Shown here in pieces: positions 1 to 8,712 of a stretch of DNA of 52,313 bases (positions are counted from its first letter, which is position 1; each line of letters begins with the position of its first letter). Source of the stretch: Lachnospiraceae bacterium. GTDB lineage: Bacteria > Bacillota > Clostridia > Lachnospirales > Lachnospiraceae. Location of the stretch: assembly GCA_014804365.1 (NCBI GenBank), contig JAAUZX010000037.1:11148-63460 (forward strand). Direction: 5' to 3'. The position numbers and the translations under genes were made by a program. The notes beneath the pieces are model-generated. The model did not search any database and was not told where the DNA came from. It saw only the letters and a list, made by a program, of their open reading frames with translations.

Positions 1-433
1 CGATCTCCACATCTACCGTATCGCCGACCTTGGCACCGATCAGCGCCTTACCCACGGGAGACTCATTGGAAATCTTGCCCTTTAAGCTGTTCGCCTCTGT
101 GGAGCCTACGATCTTATACTCCAACTCCTCATTATATTCCATGTCCAGAATCTTTACCTGACAGCCGATGTTGATTTTGTCTAAGTCCACTTCGTCCTCA
201 ACAACTACTTCCGCATTCTTAAGGATCTTCTCCAGTTCTTCGATCCTGGCCTCGATATCACGCTGTTCGTCCTTCGCCGCATCATACTCCGCGTTCTCCG
301 ACAAGTCGCCCTGCTCTCTCGCCTCTTTGATCTTCTGCGCAACTTCCTTACGCTTTACAACCTTCAGATCGTGCAGCTCGTCCTCATATTTCCTCAATCC
401 CTCATACGTTAAGATATTTTTCTTCTCCTGCAT
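1..433 (-). CDS. greA: Transcription elongation factor GreA, cut by the window edge
   Basis: GreA binds in the secondary channel of RNA polymerase and stimulates cleavage of backtracked transcripts. The minus-strand reading starts [12 protein letters not shown] and continues with the typical coiled-coil segment rich in Lys and Glu ([20 protein letters not shown]), then the start of the C-terminal FKBP-like domain ([20 protein letters not shown]). About 144 residues are visible; the family is about 160, so roughly the last 15 are missing at base 1. The ATG at 433 is preceded by GGAAGG at good spacing. The next gene downstream lies outside the window. Confidence 0.95.
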   Translation of the reverse strand, partial: MQEKKNILTYEGLRKYEDELHDLKVVKRKEVAQKIKEAREQGDLSENAEYDAAKDEQRDIEARIEELEKILKNAEVVVEDEVDLDKINIGCQVKILDMEYNEELEYKIVGSTEANSLKGKISNESPVGKALIGAKVGDTVDVEI

Positions 434-569
434 GGTAAATTTTCCTTCCTTTATATATTATTTCATATCCAATTTGTATTTACGCCCTTTAATCTTCGTG
501 GAAGAACGCACACTTTTTACACTCTTCCAAGCATTACTGACCAAACCTAATCTCCTAGCCAGTACCCAG

Positions 570-704
570 CACAGATGGAGGCTAATATCTTAAGAGACCC
601 CTCAAAAAGCGTCAGTGCTTAACGAGGTTCCTCTCGAGTTTAGCACCTGTTACGCTTTTTGCGGAGCGAAAGCGCGGTCTCGTAGATATTAGCTTCCATC
701 TGTG
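570..704. repeat. Palindromic element, family A copy 1
   Basis: CACAGATGGAGGCTAATAT at the left end is answered by its near-exact reverse complement at 684-704 (one mismatch, a G.T wobble in RNA). Nested inside are GAGACC/GGTCTC, AAAAAGCGT/ACGCTTTTT and GTGCTTAAC/GTTTAGCAC pairs, so the whole 135 bases can form one long stepped hairpin. A second copy sits at 28704-28770. It fills most of the gap between greA and the next gene (434-749); I see nothing else in that gap. Confidence 0.8.
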
Positions 705-749
705 CGACCGCCTTAGATAACCCCAAAAAGTACTCCATGTCTTTATAAC

Positions 750-1676
750 TTAACTATCATACCCACTTTTCACTATAGTGTCAAGGTATTTTAACGGCGA
801 AATATACGAAATCCAAGGCGTTTTTCGTCTAAGCAGCCGTTCCTTTTCCGTTTCGGACATCATATCAATATAAACCGCTTTACTCCCCGGCAATATTTTA
901 GGATATCGGAACCGTCCGCTGTAGTCTAAGATCATGCCGCCGCACCGCGGTTTTCCGCACCTGAGAATAGCTCCCTCACATAGATCATCCGTTTTTCCGC
1001 CATAAGACGTCACATAGGGCTCCAGCTGCGGTACAAGCCCGTACTCATAGTAATACTCGTCCAGATGACTGCCCAGTTCCATCCAGATATCCGTCTCCGC
1101 AACCTCCTCGTAGAAGATCAAGAGTCTGTTGATCTTCGGCAGATAGGGCTGCAAAAGTTCTCTTGTCATCTGCATCTGCCCGTCCGTATCCGCCGGCGAA
1201 CCTAAGAGCACCGCCACTTCCCCACACTCTCCGATCATCTCTGCCGCATACTGACGGACAAGCTGTGCCGCCACCATCTGCACAGTCTCCCTGCACGGAA
1301 GGAAACGTCCCGCATAGTCCTCCGTCAGAAGAACGCCAATCTGCGGATGAATCCATGTATCTGCCATACCTTCCACATGCCGCAGCACATTCTCCATTGC
1401 CTCTGTCAACACCTGCGGCTTCCACGGTCTTTTCTTATAATAAAAAGGAGATACGGCACACCCCACCACATCAAGTTCAGAATAACGCGTGTTCTCTTTG
1501 CTCTTCGCATTGTCCCCACTTCGCGTTCCATCGAGTTCACACTCATCCGCTTCCCCATAATACCGCAGAGTCAGCTTCTCCTCCCGAAACCGCCGCCTCA
1601 TTGCCATAAAAAAATTATTCTGTTGTTCCCGCTGCTCCTGCATGGGATAATAATATATGATTTTTTCGCGCTCCAT
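750..1676 (-). CDS. Conserved hypothetical protein, 308 residues
   Basis: I do not recognise a named domain. The protein is soluble, with no signal peptide or membrane segment, and has an even composition with a long reading frame, so it is very likely real. It contains a clustered Cys pair near residue 240 (LRCGKPRCGG) and a Tyr/Arg-rich C-terminus (WISYISPLKYLDTIVKSGY). The central part (GEVAVLLGSPADTDGQ, then RLLIFYEE) resembles a Rossmann-like alternating pattern, but this is only an impression. The start at 1676 has no strong ribosome binding site; the Met at residue 12 (1643) is an alternative. It lies between dusB and greA on the same strand, with repeat element B1 24 bases upstream. 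Confidence 0.75.
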   Translation of the reverse strand: MEREKIIYYYPMQEQREQQNNFFMAMRRRFREEKLTLRYYGEADECELDGTRSGDNAKSKENTRYSELDVVGCAVSPFYYKKRPWKPQVLTEAMENVLRHVEGMADTWIHPQIGVLLTEDYAGRFLPCRETVQMVAAQLVRQYAAEMIGECGEVAVLLGSPADTDGQMQMTRELLQPYLPKINRLLIFYEEVAETDIWMELGSHLDEYYYEYGLVPQLEPYVTSYGGKTDDLCEGAILRCGKPRCGGMILDYSGRFRYPKILPGSKAVYIDMMSETEKERLLRRKTPWISYISPLKYLDTIVKSGYDS

Positions 1677-1699
1677 GCATTAATATATGCGCCTTAGCA

Positions 1700-1869
1700 T
1701 TCAGCCATGCAGAAATTAGAGTATAATCTTTCCGTGGGAGCTCGCTCACTAAGGAAAGATTATGCTTTAATTTCTATAGGGCGGAACGCCCGCAATGAAT
1801 AACTTGCCGTCAACACAATCAACTTCTTCATAACCTTCCCCACGGCAAGTTATGAATAGCATGGCTGAA
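1700..1869 (-). repeat. Cloverleaf-like element, family B copy 1
   Basis: The ends are the inverted repeat TTCAGCCATGC / GCATGGCTGAA. Read on minus, it contains hairpin 1 (AACTTGCCGT/ACGGCAAGTT with a 27-base loop), a short GC hairpin (GGGCG..CGCCC) and hairpin 3 (AGAAATTA...TAATTTCT and ATAATCTTTCC/GGAAAGATTAT) with apical TTAGTGAGCGAGCTCCCAC. It begins 4 bases after the dusB stop. Copy 2 at 27012-27145 has different stem sequences that still pair, with the same loops and the same place just after a stop codon. Confidence 0.85.
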
Positions 1870-1873
1870 CCCT

Positions 1874-2848
1874 TCAAAACTCCTCCTCCACCAACCGTCG
1901 TAACTCCTCGAAGTTCTCCACCATATTAACGCTCTGCCGCAGTCTGGCGGAATGAGGCATACCGGCAGTATACCACGACACATGCTTGCGCATCTCGCGT
2001 ATCCCCGTATATTCCCCTTTGCATGCAAGCTGTAGCTGTGCATGCCGCAGGATCATCTCTTTTACTTCCTCCCTGTCCGGCGGCTCTACTTTCCTTCCGT
2101 CACGCAGATAAGCCTCCATCTGTCGAAACAGCCAAGGATTGCCGCGAGCAGCCCGCCCCACCATAACGCCATCGCAGCCCGTCTCGCGAAGCATTCTTGC
2201 CGCATCGGCGCCGTCCGTCACATCACCGTTACCAATCACCGGAACAGACACGCTCTCCTTCACCTTCGCCAGAATCTCCCAATCCGCCTCTCCGGCATAA
2301 TACTGTTCCCTCGTCCTGCCGTGCACCGCCACCGCTGCTGCGCCCGCTTCTTCCGCAATCTTCGCGATCTCCACCGCATTGACATGTGCCTCGTCAAACC
2401 CCTTGCGAATCTTAACCGTTACCGGCTTATTGACTGATTCGGTCACAGCAGACACAATCTCACCTACCAGTTTGGGATCTTTCATCAATGCCGATCCTTC
2501 CCCGTTATTTACCACCTTAGGCACGGGACATCCCATATTGATGTCCAGAATGTCAAAAGGTCTGCCCTCAATCTGCTTCGCCATCTCGCTCATGATCTTC
2601 GGATCCGACCCGAATAACTGCAAGGATACGATTCCCTCCTGCGGATGAATTTCCAGCAGGCCTTCCGTATTTTTATTCTTATATAAGATGGCTTTGGCAC
2701 TGACCATCTCCATGCAGCACATGCCCGCCCCCTGTTCACTGCACAGCAAACGAAAAGGCAGGTCTGTCACGCCTGCCATGGGAGCCAGTATGATGTTGTT
2801 CTTCAATGTAACACTGCCTATCGTCAGTTCGTGTAATAAGCTGTCCAT
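1874..2848 (-). CDS. dusB: tRNA-dihydrouridine synthase, DusB family
   Basis: This is an FMN enzyme that reduces specific uridines of tRNA to dihydrouridine using NADPH. The 324 residues start MDSLLHELTIGSVTLKNNI and show the family signatures: LAPMAGVTD near the N-terminus (FMN binding), the catalytic-cysteine motif MGCPVPKVVNNGEGSAL near residue 105, VKIRKGF, HGRTREQYYAG and VIGNGDVTDG, followed by a C-terminal helical domain. Length is normal. The ATG at 2848 gives the conserved N-terminus, although its ribosome binding site is only moderate. A second, divergent Dus enzyme is encoded at 34025-35152. Confidence 0.95.
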   Translation of the reverse strand: MDSLLHELTIGSVTLKNNIILAPMAGVTDLPFRLLCSEQGAGMCCMEMVSAKAILYKNKNTEGLLEIHPQEGIVSLQLFGSDPKIMSEMAKQIEGRPFDILDINMGCPVPKVVNNGEGSALMKDPKLVGEIVSAVTESVNKPVTVKIRKGFDEAHVNAVEIAKIAEEAGAAAVAVHGRTREQYYAGEADWEILAKVKESVSVPVIGNGDVTDGADAARMLRETGCDGVMVGRAARGNPWLFRQMEAYLRDGRKVEPPDREEVKEMILRHAQLQLACKGEYTGIREMRKHVSWYTAGMPHSARLRQSVNMVENFEELRRLVEEEF

Positions 2849-2911
2849 TATACCATCCGCCTTATTTTTAAAATTCTTCTCACACTAATCCCCATGCCCT
2901 TCTCACAGCCT

Positions 2912-2983
2912 GCGAATTTGTAAGCCAAGACGCTAACAGCGTCGGCACAAATTTGCGATTGAAAAATCTCTGATTTTTCAATC
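2912..2983 (-). terminator. Two adjacent hairpins after the small conserved gene
   Basis: GATTGAAAAATC and GATTTTTCAATC pair perfectly around TCT (2957-2983), overlapping the stop codon of the upstream gene. A second stem follows: GCGAATTTGT with ACAAATTTGC (one mismatch) enclosing ACGCT/AGCGT. There is no clean U-run afterwards, so a termination role is a guess; the hairpins might instead stabilise the transcript end. Confidence 0.4.
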
Positions 2984-3337
2984 CTCTCCCAGCACCGACT
3001 GATCATGCAGAATAAAAACTCTGTAATACAACTGCAGCGATTCCAGCATTTCCTGCCTGTTCCTGCGGATTTCACCCACCAGCAGCCCGCTGCTGATCTC
3101 GTCGTAGAGCAGATCGTCCTCCTCCGCATTGGTCTCCAGTAAGACACTGCCGTCCTCGTCGAAGGCGATGGTAAAGATACCGCCCACTTCCTCGGTAAAA
3201 AGGACACAAATTACATGCAGTTCCTCCTTAATCGACTCGGGGATTGCCGCAAACTGCTCATTAAAGTAATATTTCTGCTCATAGGCATTGGCGCCGCATA
3301 ACACCGTTTTCTGATTCATCTCTTCACTCATATCCAT
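2978..3337 (-). CDS. Small conserved protein (DUF6145-like), 119 residues
   Basis: This is a short acidic soluble protein beginning MDMSEEMNQKTVLCGANAYE. It resembles the small conserved Lachnospiraceae proteins filed as DUF6145; I make this link from memory and cannot verify it. Predicted strands and helices alternate (VCVLFTEEVGGIFTIAFDEDG, then VLLETNAEEDDLLYDEISSG), with a C-terminal helix containing many Arg/Leu. Function is unknown. Met1 (3337) and Met3 (3331) are both possible starts; the purine-rich GAGAGA precedes the first. It lies between birA and dusB on the same strand and its 3' end overlaps a hairpin. Confidence 0.8.
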   Translation of the reverse strand: MDMSEEMNQKTVLCGANAYEQKYYFNEQFAAIPESIKEELHVICVLFTEEVGGIFTIAFDEDGSVLLETNAEEDDLLYDEISSGLLVGEIRRNRQEMLESLQLYYRVFILHDQSVLGED

Positions 3338-3496
3338 TCTCTCATCTTATTCCTGCTGCCTACAGAAAGCGGCGTGTTACTGTTCGGCCCGCTACTTCCC
3401 GCTCTACGCGCCCGTGCAATCGTGCACCGGCACCACACATATCCGTGCAATGTCAGCACCAACATTATACATACCCATAAAATCTCCTCACTGACA

Positions 3497-4516
3497 CTAC
3501 ACGTACCCATACAGTCCGCGTACCGACACTTCGCCTGCATAGACCTGTACACGCTCTCCGTTTTCTTTCTCCACGATCAGCTCGCCCCGATCATTGATTC
3601 CACGGGATATGCCTGTATACTCTCCCGCGGGATCGAGTACCCGGACTTCGCTATCGACTCCCTGCAGATGATTCTGGTATGCTTCCCGCAAGCCCGACAT
3701 ATCCAAGGTTTTCAGGAAAACGGCATAATTCTCTTCAAATCTGATCAGCACTTTCTCTAGCAGTTCAGCCCTGCTTACCTGCCGCCCCGTCTCGATCTTA
3801 AGGGATGTGGCCGTCCCCCGTATCTCTTCTTGAAACTCCTCCGGACTGCCGTTATTGACGTTGATTCCCGCCCCCACAACGATATACTGAATCTCGTCCA
3901 TCTCCGGTGTCATGGTCATCTCCGTCAGCATTCCGCAGATTTTCTTCTTATTTAGCACGATATCATTGGGCCACTTAATCGTTGTAACGGCATCTTCCGC
4001 CCCTTCCAGCACTTCTTCCACTGCTTCCGCCACGCTAAGCGCCATCACCAGCGTGACCACGGAAGCTCTATCCGGTACAAACTCCGGCCGGAGTAATATG
4101 GTAAAAGCAAGAGCAGTGCCGGATAGCGTCTGCCACCCTCTGCCGCGGCGCCCTTTGCCCGCGTTCTGGATATCCGCCACCACCACGGTGCCGTGGGGAT
4201 CCCCCTCCTCGCCGCACCGTTTGGCATCATTGTTGGTAGAACCCGTCACATCATAATAATATACTTTCCTGCCTGCCCATTGCGTGTGCAGTCTGCTGGC
4301 AATCTCACTCTCGGACAGAATGTCTTCCGGCTCTTCCAGCAGCCGATAGCCCTTGCCGGAGACTGACTCAATCTGATAGCCTTCTTCTTTTAGCTGATTA
4401 ATCACTTTCCAGACCGCTGTCCTCGTCACGCCGAAGCGGTCACACAACTGCTGCCCGGACACATAGTCCTTGCTGTTCCTGAGTAACGCCAAAATATCCG
4501 TCTTATCTGTTTTCAT
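3497..4516 (-). CDS. birA: Bifunctional biotin-protein ligase / biotin repressor BirA
   Basis: The enzyme makes biotinyl-AMP and attaches biotin to the carrier domain of biotin-dependent carboxylases. The 339 residues carry an N-terminal winged helix (about 1-65; SGQQLCDRFGVTRTAVWKVI) and a catalytic domain with the biotinyl-AMP motif GKGRRGRGW, then TIKWPNDIVLNKKKICGML and a C-terminal SH3-like part. The DNA-binding domain means it can also act as repressor of biotin genes. The ATG at 4516 is only 5 bases after the argF stop, so the two are likely translationally coupled. Length is standard for the two-domain form. Confidence 0.95.
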   Translation of the reverse strand: MKTDKTDILALLRNSKDYVSGQQLCDRFGVTRTAVWKVINQLKEEGYQIESVSGKGYRLLEEPEDILSESEIASRLHTQWAGRKVYYYDVTGSTNNDAKRCGEEGDPHGTVVVADIQNAGKGRRGRGWQTLSGTALAFTILLRPEFVPDRASVVTLVMALSVAEAVEEVLEGAEDAVTTIKWPNDIVLNKKKICGMLTEMTMTPEMDEIQYIVVGAGINVNNGSPEEFQEEIRGTATSLKIETGRQVSRAELLEKVLIRFEENYAVFLKTLDMSGLREAYQNHLQGVDSEVRVLDPAGEYTGISRGINDRGELIVEKENGERVQVYAGEVSVRGLYGYV

Positions 4517-4521
4517 CTCTT

Positions 4522-5547
4522 CTAAAAAATCCTCGTCGCGATAGATCCGCTAAACTTGTATTCACCCAGTGTCACCGCCATCACGGCCTTGATCGTATGC
4601 ATACGGTTTTCCGCCTCGTCAAACACGATAGACTGCTTTGACTCAAACACCTCGTCCGTCACTTCCATCTCGCTTATGCCATACTTCTCATTGATCTGTC
4701 TGCCGACTCCGGTTTTCAGATCATGGAATGCCGGCAGACAGTGCATGAAGACCGCATCCTCGCCCGCATACTCCATCACCTGCCGGTTCACCTGATAGGG
4801 CATCAGGTCATGCAGCCTGCTGTTCCACACCTCTTCCGGCTCTCCCATGGAAACCCATACATCCGTGTAGATCACATCCGCGCCTCCCGCACCGTCAGCC
4901 ACATCCTCGGTCAGCTTGATGCTGCCGCCGGTCTGTGCCGCGATCTCCTCACAAGTGCGTACCAGCTCCGCATCCGGGAAATACGCCTTCGTAGTGCATG
5001 CCGTAAAATGCATTCCCATCTTGGCACATGCCACCATAAGAGAATTACCCATATTGTAGCGGGCATCCCCCATATAAGTGAGTTTGATCCCCTGCAAATG
5101 TCCGAAATGCTCTCTGATCGTCAGCAGATCGGCCAGCATCTGTGTGGGATGAAATTCATTCGTCAGACCGTTCCACACCGGCACCCCGGCATACTTAGCC
5201 AGCTCCTCCACAATATCCTGCCCGAAGCCGCGATACTCGATCCCCTCAAACATGCGCCCCAGAACCCGCGCCGTATCCGCGATGCTCTCCTTCTTACCGA
5301 TCTGCGATCCCGACGGATCAAGGTAGGTCGTGCCCAGCCCCAGATCATGCGCCGCCACCTCAAAAGAACAACGCGTCCTGGTGCTTGTCTTCTCAAAAAT
5401 CAGCGCCACGTTCTTGCCCCGATAGATATCCACGGGAATGCCCTTCTTCTTCTTATCTTTTAAATCCGCCGCCACATCCAGCATATATGTAATCTCTTCC
5501 GGCGTAAAATCCAGAAGCTTCAAAAAGTTTCGTCCTATTAAATTCAT
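4522..5547 (-). CDS. argF: Ornithine carbamoyltransferase
   Basis: This enzyme condenses ornithine and carbamoyl phosphate to citrulline in arginine synthesis (or the reverse in catabolism). It shows the carbamoyl-phosphate motif [24 protein letters not shown], and the ornithine-binding HCLPAFHD near residue 270. The start is placed at the ATG at 5547 ([11 protein letters not shown]), with GGGAGG just upstream, rather than the longer open frame to 5598; this gives 341 residues, close to the family norm of 330-340. It precedes birA by 5 bases. No arginine operator was recognised. Confidence 0.95.
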   Translation of the reverse strand: MNLIGRNFLKLLDFTPEEITYMLDVAADLKDKKKKGIPVDIYRGKNVALIFEKTSTRTRCSFEVAAHDLGLGTTYLDPSGSQIGKKESIADTARVLGRMFEGIEYRGFGQDIVEELAKYAGVPVWNGLTNEFHPTQMLADLLTIREHFGHLQGIKLTYMGDARYNMGNSLMVACAKMGMHFTACTTKAYFPDAELVRTCEEIAAQTGGSIKLTEDVADGAGGADVIYTDVWVSMGEPEEVWNSRLHDLMPYQVNRQVMEYAGEDAVFMHCLPAFHDLKTGVGRQINEKYGISEMEVTDEVFESKQSIVFDEAENRMHTIKAVMAVTLGEYKFSGSIATRIF

Positions 5548-5621
5548 AATATCCTCCCATATCTGATTGTGTTGACTGTCCGGCGCGTCCGCCCCCAAAC
5601 TGTCACCTCACGATACAATAA

Positions 5622-5641
5622 GGCGGCTCCGCAGAACCGCC
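5622..5641 (-). terminator. Candidate terminator of the nfeD-SPFH operon
   Basis: On minus, GGCGGTTC pairs with GAGCCGCC (one mismatch) around a short loop, followed by TTATTGTATC. It lies 62 bases after the SPFH stop. The U-run is weak, so confidence is moderate. Confidence 0.5.
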
Positions 5642-5703
5642 CCACAACCTCCAAAACAAATAACCGTGTGACAACATCTTCCGAGCAGTCACCGTAACTC
5701 CTG

Positions 5704-6624
5704 TTATTTAAAAACTTCCTTCACAGAAGCTGCCAGTCCCGCCAAGCCCTGTATCTCTGACGGAATGATAATCTTGGTCGCCTGTCCATCCGCAGCCTTC
5801 TCGAATGCTTCCAGACTCTTGATCTTCAGCACGGACTCGTCTGCACCCGCCTCGCGGATCATTCTGATACCGTCCGCCGTAGCCTGCTGTACCTTAAGGA
5901 TCGCCTCCGCTTCACCTTCCGCCTCGCGGATCATCTTCTCTTTCTGTGCCTCCGCACGCAGGATCGCAGACTGCTTCTCAGCCTCCGCCTCCAAGATCGC
6001 GGACTCCTTCTTACCCTCTGCAACCAGAACGGTGGACTTCTTCTCACCTTCCGCACGCAGGATCGCTTCACGACGCTCACGCTCTGCTTTCATCTGTTTC
6101 TCCATGGCATCCTGAATAGCCGCCGGAGGGATGATATTCTTAAGTTCGACACGATTTACCTTAATACCCCAAGGATCTGTTGCGATATCAAGTGATGCTC
6201 TCATCTTCGTGTTAATCACTTCTCTGGATGTAAGCGTCTGGTCAAGTTCCATCTCACCGATGATGTTACGCAGCGTCGTAGCGGTCAGATTCTCGATCGC
6301 CATGATCGGATTCTCCACGCCGTATGCGAAAAGCTTCGGATCCGTGATCTGGTAAAACACCACGGTATCAATTCTCATCGTTACGTTATCCTTGGTGATT
6401 ACCGGTTGCGGTGCGAAATCCACAACCTGCTCTTTAAGCACGACTCTCTTAGCCACCTTATCAATAAAAGGCACCTTAATATGCATGCCCACGGACCATG
6501 TCTGCTGATACGCACCCAGTCTCTCTAAGACATAGGCATGCGCCTGCGGAACGATCTTGATACAGGATATCAGAATCATAACCACTATAATCAAAAAAAC
6601 CATTAATGCAATAACTCCACCCAT
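5704..6624 (-). CDS. SPFH/band 7 domain membrane protein
   Basis: SPFH proteins of this stomatin type oligomerise at the inner face of the membrane and organise membrane microdomains, often with an NfeD partner. The start at 6624 (MGGVIALMVFLIIVVMILI) gives 306 residues with one N-terminal transmembrane segment (about 4-22), the band 7 domain (IVPQAHAYVLERLGAYQQTW to about 200), then a charged coiled coil with repeated AEGEKKS/AEAEKQS-like blocks. AGAGG precedes this start. It follows nfeD with a 2-base gap, so the pair forms an operon. The longer open frame up to 6738 overlaps nfeD and is unlikely. Confidence 0.93.
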   Translation of the reverse strand: MGGVIALMVFLIIVVMILISCIKIVPQAHAYVLERLGAYQQTWSVGMHIKVPFIDKVAKRVVLKEQVVDFAPQPVITKDNVTMRIDTVVFYQITDPKLFAYGVENPIMAIENLTATTLRNIIGEMELDQTLTSREVINTKMRASLDIATDPWGIKVNRVELKNIIPPAAIQDAMEKQMKAERERREAILRAEGEKKSTVLVAEGKKESAILEAEAEKQSAILRAEAQKEKMIREAEGEAEAILKVQQATADGIRMIREAGADESVLKIKSLEAFEKAADGQATKIIIPSEIQGLAGLAASVKEVFK

Positions 6625-6626
6625 TC

Positions 6627-7085
6627 TTAAACCTCTTTTCTCTCTTCTACAATTAGTTTGACACCGTTGATTGCCAGTACGGTCGTCACTGTGCCGACGG
6701 GCAGTTTCACATCGTCTGCCTTCGTTCTGGCAGACCACTCCATACCGCCTACATTGACCTGCCCGATCCCTTGAAGATTATCAATCTCGCTGATTACGAT
6801 CGCCTGACGTCCCACCAGACTCTCCGCATTGGTTCTGACTCTGTCTTTGTTAAAATACTTGACCGCAAGGGGTCTTGTAAAAAACAACAACAGCGCAGAT
6901 ACGATCAGAAAGAGTATAATCTGCAGTGCAAACGGTGCATGAAACAGCGCCGCAATCGTCGCCACAAGCGCTCCGCCCGCAAACCAGACAGTTGTGAGTC
7001 CCATCGTAAGCAATTCTATAACGACCAGCACTACAAGAATAACCAGCCAGAACACTGTCATGCTTAAGTTAGTCATTGCAGCCAT
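6627..7085 (-). CDS. NfeD-like membrane protein
   Basis: This is the short NfeD type: hydrophobic segments at about residues 8-30, 32-50 and 50-68, then a cytosolic or extracellular OB-fold domain (residues 85-150; LVGRQAIVISEIDNLQGIGQ, SARTKADDVKLPVGTVTTVL). NfeD proteins pair with SPFH proteins and probably tune their assembly or turnover. It has 152 residues, normal for the form without a ClpP-like protease domain. A GGAGTGAGG ribosome binding site precedes the ATG at 7085. It is the first gene of the pair. Confidence 0.9.
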   Translation of the reverse strand: MAAMTNLSMTVFWLVILVVLVVIELLTMGLTTVWFAGGALVATIAALFHAPFALQIILFLIVSALLLFFTRPLAVKYFNKDRVRTNAESLVGRQAIVISEIDNLQGIGQVNVGGMEWSARTKADDVKLPVGTVTTVLAINGVKLIVEERKEV

Positions 7086-7352
7086 AAATCCTCACTCCTT
7101 TTCCTGAATATATGCACGGCTTCTGCTTCATAGTATAGCGGAAAGCTGAACTGTTCATAGTATAAACAACTACATCGTATTTTACTATATAATCTCCCGA
7201 CTGACAAGTACAATAAATCCGTCTTACGCTTTCTAATACCCGCTTATTCTTTTCTTTATAGTTTACATAACACCAAGATGAGTTTCATTCAATTTCTCGA
7301 TTTGCTTAGCAAATCCGTGCATGGACAAACAATTTCCTATAAGATATAAAAG

Positions 7353-7378
7353 AAGGAGTCACCCGAAGTGGCTCCTTC
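7353..7378 (-). terminator. Rho-independent terminator of the SleB-type gene
   Basis: AAGGAGCCAC and TGACTCCTT pair around TTCGGG on minus, followed by CTTTTAT. It lies 62 bases after the hydrolase stop. In the remaining gap (7086-7352) I see only a small perfect palindrome, GATTTGCTTAGCAAATC, at 7299-7315 and AT-rich sequence that probably holds the nfeD promoter. Confidence 0.8.
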
Positions 7379-7439
7379 CTCTATATCTTTGTTTTTACGT
7401 ATACTACATACCCTGCAATCTGTTATCGCTTCATATCTT

Positions 7440-8519
7440 TTACCAGAACACCTGATTGTCAATCAAAAGGCCGTCATGGTTCCCTGCTCTTCTAAAGTGT
7501 GTCGCACCGCCCACATTCGTCTCGCCGTTAATGGCCGCCTGTGCCGCCTCATAGCAGCTTTCAGGGATATTGCCGTTGGTGTATACTCTCGCCACCTTAC
7601 CGTTGAGCGCCGGTGTAAACTGTCCCGAAGCAAATATAACGCCCGATATTGTATTAGGATAAGCGCCACTTCGCACACGATTCATAACGACCGCACCTAC
7701 AGCCAGCTTGCCGTTAGAGGTCTCGCCGCCTGCCTCACAATAGATCAATGCTGACAGCAGTCTGAGATCATCGCCGCCCACTATGACTGCACCTCGATTA
7801 GCCGTCAGTTTCGCCTGACGTTCTTCCTCTTCCCGCTTCTTGATCGCTGCCAACGTCTCACCTTCATCAATATGGAAATCCACATTCACATACTCCGAAG
7901 AGACATATCGCGTTTCACCCTCGTAATCGACGCTGATCCAGTCATCATCGATAAACTCAATGATCTCCAGCTCATCATCTCCTGTCAGCAGTCCAACCAC
8001 TTCCGCGTCCGTACTCGGATCCGTGCGCACACGCAGTATTTCCGTCTCAATCGTAACGATCAGGTTACCTACATCGTCCGCCATTGTCTCCGCCTCTTCA
8101 CCGAAGAGAAGATACTCATCACTTGCCCAGCCGATCAGATCACCGCTCTTAAGTCTCGTCCAGCCGTCTTTACGCTCTAAGATTCTGCCGCCGCAATCCT
8201 TATACAATACTCCTACTTTGTCGGATTCCTCGGTCGCTTCCGCTCTTACATTCATAGCCACCTGCACGTCGACCATTACCAGATCAGATTCTTGCTCCGT
8301 CTGTGGGTTTCTGGATTCTGACAGTTCTGTCAGTTCTTGAACCGCCCGTTCGTTGGCAGTTCCCGTCGTAGGATCGATGATCTGTGAGATTCCCACACTC
8401 AGGGAATCCAGATACTCCTTCTTATTGTAAGCTTCCGCGTCCTGACGGCATGCTCCCCATAACCCCAGACAAAGAATAAGACCGGCAAACAGAATCAATA
8501 CGCTTCTGCTTTTTGCCAT
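7440..8519 (-). CDS. Cell wall hydrolase, SleB family with two SH3 domains
   Basis: The C-terminal 120 residues match the SleB/CwlJ hydrolase family: an invariant Glu in the YCEAGGE segment, then GKLAVGAVVMNRV, SGAYPNTISGVIF and GQFTPALNGK. In front are two bacterial SH3 repeats (VQVAMNVRAEATEESDKVGV and a second from TEILRVRTDPSTDAEVVGLL), which usually bind peptidoglycan peptides. An N-terminal hydrophobic segment (VLILFAGLILCLGLWGAC) serves as signal peptide; the Cys resembles a lipobox but WGAC is not canonical. Start chosen at 8519, because GGAGG lies 9 bases before it; 359 residues. It may act in spore cortex or vegetative wall turnover. Confidence 0.9.
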   Translation of the reverse strand: MAKSRSVLILFAGLILCLGLWGACRQDAEAYNKKEYLDSLSVGISQIIDPTTGTANERAVQELTELSESRNPQTEQESDLVMVDVQVAMNVRAEATEESDKVGVLYKDCGGRILERKDGWTRLKSGDLIGWASDEYLLFGEEAETMADDVGNLIVTIETEILRVRTDPSTDAEVVGLLTGDDELEIIEFIDDDWISVDYEGETRYVSSEYVNVDFHIDEGETLAAIKKREEEERQAKLTANRGAVIVGGDDLRLLSALIYCEAGGETSNGKLAVGAVVMNRVRSGAYPNTISGVIFASGQFTPALNGKVARVYTNGNIPESCYEAAQAAINGETNVGGATHFRRAGNHDGLLIDNQVFW

Positions 8520-8712
8520 AAACATGATCCTCCATCGTTTCCCCAAAATATTAATACTATAATACTAAAATATTACGAAATTGTTAAATCCTAAAGTATG
8601 GATTATTTTAGCAAAACGCTTTTTCTTTGTCAAGTTTATGCTGCCTGTCTTATTATTATTCCTAATCTTGTGTCGAGTTTCTTCTATATATAGTGTTTAC
8701 ACTGCATCTGCA

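Noticed and set aside
3328..3552. 74-residue Cys-rich open frame on minus
   Set aside because: It is mostly the shadow of the birA 3' end in another frame and lacks a ribosome binding site.
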